Source of the DNA: RGIG2206 sp045540915
Lineage (GTDB): Bacteria; Bacillota; Clostridia; Oscillospirales; Acutalibacteraceae
Length of the DNA stretch: 8,421 nucleotides
Direction of reading: 5' to 3'
Assembly (NCBI GenBank): GCA_045540915.1
Contig: JAZQID010000113.1
Coordinates: forward strand, 1-8,421
A program made the position numbers and the translations under genes. The number at the start of each line of letters is the position of its first letter. Position 1 is the stretch's first letter. The notes beneath the pieces were generated by a model that was given only the letters and a program-made list of their open reading frames with translations, ran no database searches and had not been told where the DNA came from. Positions 1 through 4,272 of the stretch are shown piece by piece.

Positions 1-454
1 GGTCCATAACTTCCTGAACGTTGCCGGCACACAGCATAGCAAAACCGGTCTGGCGGCAAGCCATAACGTCGGAATGGTCACCGAAGATGGACAGAGCATG
101 GGAAGCCAGAGCACGGGCGGAACAATGAATAACGCCGGGCAGCTGCTCACCTGCGATCTTGTACATATTCGGGATCATCAGCAACAGACCCTGAGAAGCG
201 GTGTAGGTGGTGGTCAGAGCACCGGCGGCGAGGGAGCCGTGAACGGTACCCGAAGCACCCGCCTCGGACTGCATCTCAACAACATCAACGGTGGTGCCGA
301 AGATGTTCTTCTGTCCGGCTGCGGACCACTGGTCGACGTAGTCGGCCATCGGGCTGGACGGGGTGATCGGGTAGATACCCGCAACTTCGGTGAACGCATA
401 TGACACGTGCGCTGCAGCGTTGTTGCCGTCCATAGTTTTCATTTTTCTTGCCAT
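1..454 (-). CDS. nifJ: Pyruvate:ferredoxin (flavodoxin) oxidoreductase, N-terminal part (runs off the window)
   Basis: The minus strand reads 151 codons from ATG at 454 to the window edge without a stop. The enzyme oxidatively decarboxylates pyruvate with CoA to acetyl-CoA and CO2, passing electrons to ferredoxin or flavodoxin, in the cytoplasm of anaerobes; it uses TPP and Fe-S clusters. The visible part is the start of the family's domain I. It opens with MARKMKTMDGNNAAAHVSYA, followed by YPITPSSPMAD (residues 28-38), the motif that contacts pyruvate/TPP in this family. SEAGASGTVHGSLAAGA and the GDHSDVMACRQTGFAML segment follow further on. The start is fixed by AAGGAGGAAT (461-470 on the minus strand), about 9 nt before the ATG. 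The gene is alone and divergent from the CorC-type gene. Codon choice is strongly biased (GCT/GCC, CTG, TCC, ATC), which fits high expression. The TPP-binding and ferredoxin-like domains lie outside, so a single-chain (about 1170 aa) rather than split form is inferred. Confidence 0.95.
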   Translation of the reverse strand, partial: MARKMKTMDGNNAAAHVSYAFTEVAGIYPITPSSPMADYVDQWSAAGQKNIFGTTVDVVEMQSEAGASGTVHGSLAAGALTTTYTASQGLLLMIPNMYKIAGEQLPGVIHCSARALASHALSIFGDHSDVMACRQTGFAMLCAGNVQEVMD

Positions 455-490
455 GGATTTATTCCTCCTTGAAAAAATTAACAAATTCAA

Positions 491-511
491 TCGGCCGGTA
501 TACCCGACCGA
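491..511 (-). promoter_or_regulatory. Hairpin / imperfect palindrome in the 5' UTR of the oxidoreductase gene
   Basis: On the minus strand the two arms TCGGTCGG and CCGGCCGA flank a 5-nt loop. All eight positions pair as RNA, one of them as U-G. It lies between the inferred transcription start (about 525) and the Shine-Dalgarno (470-461). It could be a 5'-UTR stabilising stem or an operator for a redox or metabolic regulator. It does not match the Rex consensus (TTGTTAA-N4-TTAACAA). Confidence 0.45.
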
Positions 512-531
512 CGATGATTTACACCTTATCA

Positions 532-560
532 ATTCTAACACTTTTTTTGTCGTATGTAAA
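532..560 (-). promoter_or_regulatory. SigA-type promoter of the pyruvate:ferredoxin oxidoreductase gene
   Basis: Reading the minus strand, -35 TTTACA (560-555, 5 of 6 to consensus) and -10 TAGAAT (537-532, 5 of 6) are separated by exactly 17 nt, including a run of seven A. Transcription would begin near 525 and leave a 5' UTR of about 70 nt. The near-consensus boxes agree with a highly expressed catabolic gene. Confidence 0.75.
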
Positions 561-655
561 TAGTAAAATTGCCGCTAATTCAGCATATTCGGCAAGTTTT
601 TTTGGCAAAATCGAGAAATTCAACCTTTTTACCCATTATAAAGGAAAGGAAGGCA

Positions 656-684
656 TTGACTTTTCGGTCAAAAGCCTATATTAT
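656..684 (+). promoter_or_regulatory. SigA-type promoter of the CorC/HlyC-type gene (and queT)
   Basis: -35 TTGACT (656-661, 5 of 6) and -10 TATTAT (679-684, 5 of 6) are separated by 17 nt. The start would be near 691, giving a 5' UTR of about 33 nt that carries AGAGGAG (711-717) in front of ATG 724. An inverted repeat TTGAC-N6-GTCAA (656-671) overlaps the -35 box and could be an operator. The remainder of the 455-655 spacer is AT-rich, and apart from the divergent promoter and hairpin I see nothing in it. Confidence 0.75.
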
Positions 685-723
685 GATAGTGTTTATTTTT
701 TCAAAAATTGAGAGGAGAAAATC

Positions 724-2064
724 ATGACTGCAAATCCTGACCCTGAACCTGCGAACTTTGTTTTTTGGATAGTTCTGTCGGTGGTACTTTTACTGCTCGA
801 CGCACTTGTCCACGTCGGATACCAAGCCCTCGTCGTCATCAACGACTCAGCACTCAAGCGTGCCGCCGATGACGGTGAAAAAAAGGCAAAGAGTGCTATG
901 TGCCTGCTTTCCAAGCCTGCGCGCTTTTCTGCAAGGATGTCGACCGCCTGCGTGCTCTTCAATCTTGCGACCGCATTTTTGCCCGTCTTCGTATTTTCCG
1001 AAGAGGTAAGGCTGTGGGCCTCCCGACTGACCGACGTTCGCTTGCTTCAGGCTTTATTGTTTGTAGCTTTTTTGGCGGTAGTTGTGTTTGCCGTTCTGGT
1101 CTTTGGCGAGCTTTTTCCGCGCCGCCTCGGCTCACACGGTAAGGAGGGCGCCGCCTATGCCCTTTTACCCTTGGTAAAGGCGGTCGACCTGCTTGTAGCC
1201 GTTCCTGCGGCGATGATCGGAGGGGCGGTCAACCTACTGCTCAGGCTTTGCCGCATCGACCCCAATGCCGATCTCGAAATGGTCACCGAGGAGGAGATCA
1301 GAATGATGGTCGACGCAGGCGAGGAAAAGGGTGTTATCGAGGAAAGCCAGAAGGAAATGATCAACAACATTTTCGAATTTGACGATCTCAACGCCTCCGA
1401 CGTTATGACCCACCGCACCGATATCGTGGCGGTGGATATCAACGATTCCTTTGACGACGTTATTCGCCTTGCAACCGAGGAGGGCTACTCCCGTATCCCT
1501 GCCTACGAGGGTGATATCGACGATATCAAGGGCATCGTCTACGTTAAGGACCTGCTTAAATACGTCGGCTCCTCTTTGCCTACGGGCAGTCTTGCCGATG
1601 TCGTGCGCAAGCCCTTCTTCGTGCCCGAATCCAAGCGTTGCGGCGACCTTTTCACCGAAATGACCGAAAAGCGCATCCAGATGTGCATCGTTGCCGACGA
1701 GTTCGGCGGCACGGCGGGACTTGTTACCATCGAGGACCTGCTTGAGTCGATAGTCGGAAGCATTCAGGACGAGTACGACGATGAGGAAGAGGACGAGATC
1801 GAGCAGATCAACGAGACCACCTTCACCGTCGACGGCACCACCGATATCGACGATATAAACGAGGAGCTGGATATAGAACTGCCCGAGGGTGACTATGACA
1901 CCGTCGGCGGAATGATCCTCTCCGAGCTCGGCCGAATTCCGCAGGCGGACGAGCATCCCGAGGTGGAGGCCTGCGGCTATCGCTTCACGGTCGAGGAGAT
2001 GGGTGAGCGGCGCATCGAAAAGGTGCGCATCGAGCGCCTGCCCGAAGCCGAGGACGAGGAATAA
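724..2064 (+). CDS. CorC/HlyC-family membrane protein (DUF21/CNNM - CBS pair - CorC_HlyC domain)
   Basis: 446 aa, an integral membrane protein of the CNNM/CorC type, a family linked to Mg2+ (and other cation) efflux or homeostasis. The old name hemolysin is not informative here. Domains in order: DUF21 transmembrane domain about 8-180, with hydrophobic runs near 12-28, 74-92, 106-128 and 145-175 and the family's GELFPRRLG stretch (128-136); the linker TEEEIRMMVDAGEEKGVIEE (188-207) typical of the family; CBS1 about 225-281 from DVMTHRTDI; CBS2 about 290-345 with DEFGGTAGLVTIEDLLE (325-341); an acidic stretch about 349-358 (DEYDDEEEDE); and CorC_HlyC about 360-437. The CBS pair normally senses Mg-ATP. 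ATG 724 is preceded by AGAGGAG. Oddity: the first-helix signature (usually S-A-x-E-T-A-L-T) reads LVHVGYQALV, and the usual I-G-N-N-L-V-N segment reads STACVLFNLA, so transport residues may differ. It probably shares a transcript with queT. Confidence 0.93.
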   Translation: MTANPDPEPANFVFWIVLSVVLLLLDALVHVGYQALVVINDSALKRAADDGEKKAKSAMCLLSKPARFSARMSTACVLFNLATAFLPVFVFSEEVRLWASRLTDVRLLQALLFVAFLAVVVFAVLVFGELFPRRLGSHGKEGAAYALLPLVKAVDLLVAVPAAMIGGAVNLLLRLCRIDPNADLEMVTEEEIRMMVDAGEEKGVIEESQKEMINNIFEFDDLNASDVMTHRTDIVAVDINDSFDDVIRLATEEGYSRIPAYEGDIDDIKGIVYVKDLLKYVGSSLPTGSLADVVRKPFFVPESKRCGDLFTEMTEKRIQMCIVADEFGGTAGLVTIEDLLESIVGSIQDEYDDEEEDEIEQINETTFTVDGTTDIDDINEELDIELPEGDYDTVGGMILSELGRIPQADEHPEVEACGYRFTVEEMGERRIEKVRIERLPEAEDEE

Positions 2065-2077
2065 ATTATTTTATAAA

Positions 2078-2119
2078 CGTCAGTTCGCAAAATCCTGACG
2101 AAAAACAAAACTACGGAAG
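2078..2119 (+). promoter_or_regulatory. Probable preQ1 class I riboswitch, translation-controlling, ahead of queT
   Basis: Stem P1 is CGTCAG (2078-2083) with CTGACG (2095-2100). The 11-nt loop TTCGCAAAATC starts with U and ends with C, the positions that in known class I aptamers correspond to U6 and the preQ1-reading C15. An A-rich tail (2101-2110) follows, as in the pseudoknot's minor-groove strand, then ACTACGGAAG. Loop bases TTCG (2084-2087) can pair with CGGA (2114-2117), closing an H-type pseudoknot that would bury the queT Shine-Dalgarno GGAAG (2115-2119). Position directly before a QueT gene is the expected context for preQ1 sensors. No U-run follows P1, so it is not a terminator. The tail is a little longer than in well-known examples; a variant or another preQ1 class is possible. 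Confidence 0.72.
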
Positions 2120-2128
2120 TGAATAGCT

Positions 2129-2632
2129 ATGAAATTAAAACGGTTAGCGACAGCGGCACTTATTGCCGCTATCTACGCCGCGTTGACCTACGTAGCGGCC
2201 GCCTTAGGCATATGCTACGGGCCGATACAGTTTCGCATATCTGAAGCGATGTGCGTGCTTGTCGCCTTTACCCCTGCGGCGATACCGGGGCTGACCCTCG
2301 GTTGCCTGCTGGGCAACTTTGCGAGCGCCCTCGGCCCTATTGATTGGGCATGCGGAACGCTGGCAACACTGCTCGCATCGATGAGCGGCTACGCTCTGCG
2401 TAACGCCAAGGGTGCCGCTTGGCTGATACCTCTGCCGAGCGTTATCTTCAACGCGCTGATAGTGGGAGCGGAGTTGGCGGTTCTGCTGGGTGAAGGAGCC
2501 TTTTGGCCGATGTTCGCGATAAACGCGGCGTGGGTCGGTCTGGGTCAGGCGGTGGTATGCTACCTGCTCGGCGTGCCCCTCTATTTCGCGATTGAGAGAA
2601 CCCCTGCTCTCAGGCGTATGCTAACAAACTGA
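2129..2632 (+). CDS. queT: QueT-family queuosine-precursor transporter (ECF S-component)
   Basis: 167 aa, about the normal length for the family, and almost entirely hydrophobic with five to six membrane helices. As the substrate-binding S-component it would work with a shared ECF energising module (EcfA/A'/T, not in the window) to import a queuosine precursor such as preQ1 or queuine for tRNA modification. Family marks are YGPIQFRISEAMCVLVAFTP (30-49), GLTLGCLLGNFASALGPIDW (54-73), GTLATLLA (76-83) and VIFNALIVGAEL (105-116). The start ATG 2129 has GGAAG nine bases upstream, inside the probable preQ1 riboswitch. That arrangement would switch off translation when the vitamin-like precursor is plentiful. 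It lies 64 bases after the CorC-type gene, probably on the same mRNA, and is closed by a strong terminator. The protein assignment rests on recalled family motifs. Confidence 0.9.
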   Translation: MKLKRLATAALIAAIYAALTYVAAALGICYGPIQFRISEAMCVLVAFTPAAIPGLTLGCLLGNFASALGPIDWACGTLATLLASMSGYALRNAKGAAWLIPLPSVIFNALIVGAELAVLLGEGAFWPMFAINAAWVGLGQAVVCYLLGVPLYFAIERTPALRRMLTN

Positions 2633-2638
2633 TATATC

Positions 2639-2678
2639 AAAAAGAGTCAGCACCGAAGTCGGTACTGACTCTTTTCTT
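2639..2678. terminator. Strong bidirectional terminator between queT and the SpoIIQ-like gene
   Basis: AAAAGAGTCAG (2640-2650) pairs perfectly with CTGACTCTTTT (2665-2675), 11 bp, and the stem continues after one mismatch with ACCG/CGGT. On the plus strand it ends in TTTTCTT just after queT. On the minus strand it ends in TTTTTGA, downstream of the convergent M23 gene whose stop is at 2722-2720. A second inverted repeat, ACTGCCC (2680-2686) with GGGCAGT (2708-2714), lies between it and the M23 stop. Confidence 0.9.
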
Positions 2679-2719
2679 AACTGCCCATCCCAGAAATGTG
2701 CCGCCGCGGGCAGTGGGAA

Positions 2720-3481
2720 TTATTGGTCCAATCCCATTATATTCAGGGGGTCGACGGGTTTATTCTCCTTTGTTACCGAAAGGTGCAGATGCACTGCTTC
2801 GACACATTCGCAGGGTATCTCGCCGAGTGTGCCTATCTTGCCGTTTGCCTTGACCGAGTCACCCTTTTCGACCGTAACGGTGTCAAATCCGCAGTAACGG
2901 GCGATGATGCCGTTGCCGTGGTTTATTTCGACCGCCTTGCCGTAAGGGGTGTCCTCGGTGACCGAGATGACCACTCCGTCACCTGCCGCATTGACGGTGT
3001 CACCGATCTTTCCCGCGATATCGATGCCGGTGTGCAGTCGCCAGTCGGAATAGGTCATTGAATATTGCAGCTCGGTGTCGCTGAAGCCCTTGAGCACCTC
3101 GCCTGTCAGCGGCATAACGAAAAAGGATGCGCTCGGCGTTACAGCGGTAAGGGTGCCCTCACCCGACTGCGAATTGTTGGCCGAAGGGGCGTCGGAAACA
3201 GGTTTTTCGGCCTGCGACGAGGGCTTTGAAGGGGTGTCTGCCGACGAGGTATCGGCCTTGCTCTCGGTTTTGCTCGATGGGGGAGGGGCGGGTACCGAGG
3301 TGTTGCCGCCCGATGCGTCACCCGTCAGGGTCTGGCCGCTCGGCTCGGAGACGTCGCTCAGCCCCACGTAAGCCGCCGCACCCACTGCGATAAGGCAGAC
3401 CGAAATGGCGGCGATGAGTCCTTTTGACCGCAGAAGACCGCGAGAAAATGAGATTTTCATATTTTTCATATAGCTACACAT
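2720..3481 (-). CDS. spoIIQ: SpoIIQ-type membrane-anchored M23 (LytM) peptidase-like protein
   Basis: 253 aa. Basic N-terminus, one membrane helix (about 20-41), a long Ser/Pro/Lys/Ala-rich linker (about 43-115), then an M23/LytM domain (about 120-250). LQYSMTYSDWRLHTGIDIAG (138-157) closely resembles the clostridial SpoIIQ signature, more than it does a general cell-wall peptidase. SpoIIQ sits in the forespore membrane and pairs with mother-cell SpoIIIAH in the channel needed for engulfment and late forespore transcription. Zinc ligands appear intact: H150 and D154 (HTGID) and H233 (HLH, 231-233). The usual Y-x-H histidine of M23 enzymes is replaced (Y196-C197-G198), and the G-P-H-L-H context reads EAVHLH, so catalysis is doubtful. 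The gene stands alone, convergent to queT. The start is uncertain: ATG 3481 is the longest, ATG 3469 (MKNMKIS) has a weak GGGATG upstream, ATG 3460 is also possible, and none has a good SD. Assignment to SpoIIQ rather than another M23 protein is about 75% sure. Confidence 0.85.
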   Translation of the reverse strand: MCSYMKNMKISFSRGLLRSKGLIAAISVCLIAVGAAAYVGLSDVSEPSGQTLTGDASGGNTSVPAPPPSSKTESKADTSSADTPSKPSSQAEKPVSDAPSANNSQSGEGTLTAVTPSASFFVMPLTGEVLKGFSDTELQYSMTYSDWRLHTGIDIAGKIGDTVNAAGDGVVISVTEDTPYGKAVEINHGNGIIARYCGFDTVTVEKGDSVKANGKIGTLGEIPCECVEAVHLHLSVTKENKPVDPLNIMGLDQ

Positions 3482-3503
3482 CCCGTAAAAAACTTTTCAG
3501 GGA

Positions 3504-3534
3504 TAGTGTTGGACTTAAAAAGGGAATTTATGCA
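3504..3534 (-). promoter_or_regulatory. Possible SigF/SigG-like promoter of the SpoIIQ-type gene
   Basis: On the minus strand TGCATA (3534-3529) matches the -35 of forespore sigma factors (SigF GYATA, SigG TGMATA). After 18 nt comes AACACTA (3510-3504), a poor partial match to the SigG -10 CATNNTA. No SigA promoter is evident in this spacer upstream of 3481. Forespore control is what one expects for spoIIQ, but the -10 is weak, so this is tentative. Confidence 0.25.
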
Positions 3535-3564
3535 AAAAAGTCCGAAATAATTATTAACAGTTTG

Positions 3565-3593
3565 TTTACATAATTCCAAAACAATGGTAATAC
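3565..3593 (+). promoter_or_regulatory. Promoter for the structured RNA (extended -10 type)
   Basis: -35 TTTACA (3565-3570, 5 of 6) and -10 TAATAC (3588-3593) are spaced by 17 nt. The weak hexamer is helped by an upstream TGG, giving an extended -10 TGnTAATAC. Transcription would begin at about 3599-3600, eight or so bases before the first stem of the RNA. The agreement of start and structure raises confidence. Confidence 0.5.
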
Positions 3594-3599
3594 AGGCGG

Positions 3600-3718
3600 T
3601 GTAATATGTAGTTGCACTCGAAAAACGGCGGACCGCAACGCCGACCTGAGTGCTATCTACCCTCCTCAAAAATACATCCACGGGAAACGGTCGTGCCGAT
3701 TGGCGCGGCCGTTTTTCG
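3600..3718 (+). ncRNA. Structured small RNA or attenuating leader of unknown family
   Basis: An RNA of about 119 nt bracketed by its own promoter and an intrinsic terminator; no ORF fits. Domain 1 is a two-step stem: GTAG (3608-3611)/CTAC (3657-3660), an internal loop TT/TAT, GCACTC (3614-3619)/GAGTGC (3648-3653), an internal loop GAAAAA/ACCT, and CGGCG (3626-3630)/CGCCG (3639-3643) with loop GACCGCAA. A pyrimidine stretch CCCTCCTC (3660-3667) and about 20 unpaired bases follow, then the terminator stem. An alternative 11-bp pairing CGAAAAACGGC (3619-3629) with GCCGTTTTTCG (3708-3718) would break both domain 1 and the terminator. CCCTCCTC is complementary to GAGGAGGG (3736-3743) and to SD sequences generally. 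It could be an SD-targeting trans sRNA or a riboswitch/attenuator for the ybaK operon. I recognise no known riboswitch, 6S, SRP, T-box or tmRNA signature. Confidence 0.55.
3685..3718 (+). terminator. Intrinsic terminator of the structured RNA
   Basis: CGGTCGTGCC (3688-3697) pairs with GGCGCGGCCG (3702-3711) around the loop GATT, using two U-G wobbles. The stem is extended by AAA/TTT and followed by five T. The wobbles become C-A mismatches on the other strand, so this terminator points rightward only. It insulates the ybaK operon from upstream transcription. Confidence 0.85.
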
Positions 3719-3727
3719 TATTTTAGG

Positions 3728-3756
3728 TTGAAAAGGAGGAGGGGTTTGATTATAAT
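3728..3756 (+). promoter_or_regulatory. Near-consensus SigA promoter of the ybaK-esterase-xth operon
   Basis: -35 TTGAAA (3728-3733, 5 of 6) and a perfect -10 TATAAT (3751-3756) are separated by exactly 17 nt. The start would fall near 3762-3764, downstream of the ATG at 3757, which therefore cannot serve transcripts from this promoter. This decides the ybaK start at TTG 3778. Confidence 0.85.
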
Positions 3757-3777
3757 ATGGGAAAAGAGGTGAGGATT

Positions 3778-4257
3778 TTGGGTAAGGAAGTCAAGACCAA
3801 CGCGATGAGGATACTTGACCGAAACAAGATCAAGTATGAGATAAATCTCTACGAGTGCAAGGAGTTCATCGATGCCGTCGATATTGCCGACAGGCTGGGT
3901 CAGCCCTACGAGTCTTCCTTTAAGACTCTCGTTACAGTAGGGAAAAGCGGTGAGCATTATGTGTTCGTGTTGCCTATCGCAATGGAGCTTGATCTCAAGA
4001 AGGCCGCCTGCGTGGTTGGGGAGAAGTCGCTGTCGATGATAGCGGTCAAGGAGATAACCGCGCTGACGGGATACGTCCGCGGCGGCTGTACCGCCCTTGG
4101 AATGAAGAAGGCCTTTCGCACCGTCATCGATTCGTCTGCGAGGCGGTTTGACAGCATCATAATAAGCGGCGGCCGCATCGGAGCCCAGATAATTCTGGCA
4201 CCTGACGACCTCGCAAAAGCGGCAAATGCCGAGTTTGCCGACGTATTGGCAGAATAG
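3778..4257 (+). CDS. ybaK: YbaK/EbsC-type aminoacyl-tRNA deacylase (Cys-tRNA(Pro) editing)
   Basis: 159 aa from TTG 3778. The YbaK family hydrolyses mischarged Cys-tRNA(Pro) left by prolyl-tRNA synthetase, a cytoplasmic translation quality-control step. The N-terminus MGKEVKTNAMRILDRNKIKY is typical of the family. The catalytic lysine is K49 in SFKTLVTVG (47-55). The binding loop GYVRGGCTALGMKK (98-111) is recognisable but has T-A where the family usually has S-P; IIISGGRIGAQIILAPDDL (127-145) closes the fold. An in-frame ATG at 3757 would add seven residues, but it lies before the inferred transcription start. TTG 3778 has GAGGTGA (3766-3772) five bases upstream and yields the usual N-terminus. 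First gene of a three-gene operon, 15 bases before the esterase. The substrate could also be another aminoacyl-tRNA of the INS/YbaK superfamily. Confidence 0.92.
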   Translation: MGKEVKTNAMRILDRNKIKYEINLYECKEFIDAVDIADRLGQPYESSFKTLVTVGKSGEHYVFVLPIAMELDLKKAACVVGEKSLSMIAVKEITALTGYVRGGCTALGMKKAFRTVIDSSARRFDSIIISGGRIGAQIILAPDDLAKAANAEFADVLAE

Positions 4258-4272
4258 AACAGGAGTGGTATT

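Noticed and set aside
448..711. An 87-aa plus-strand frame across the oxidoreductase start and the divergent spacer
   Set aside because: It covers two promoters and an AT-rich spacer, has no SD, and its composition follows the low-GC DNA.
1234..1956. A long (240 aa) antisense frame inside the CorC-type gene
   Set aside because: Long antisense frames are common in GC-rich codon-biased genes; no SD or recognisable domain, while the sense frame is clearly conserved.
2078..2100. The CGTCAG/CTGACG stem as a terminator after the CorC-type gene
   Set aside because: It is followed by A-rich, not T-rich, sequence on the plus strand and fits a preQ1 aptamer better.
3600..3718. T-box, 6S RNA, SRP RNA, c-di-GMP or ZTP riboswitch identity for the structured RNA
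   Set aside because: The signature strings of each (for example the T-box UGGNACCGCG or the SRP GGAAGGNAGCA core) are absent.
3466..3957. A 163-aa minus-strand frame across the spoIIQ-ybaK spacer
   Set aside because: It overlaps ybaK, the RNA and two terminators, and shows no family resemblance.
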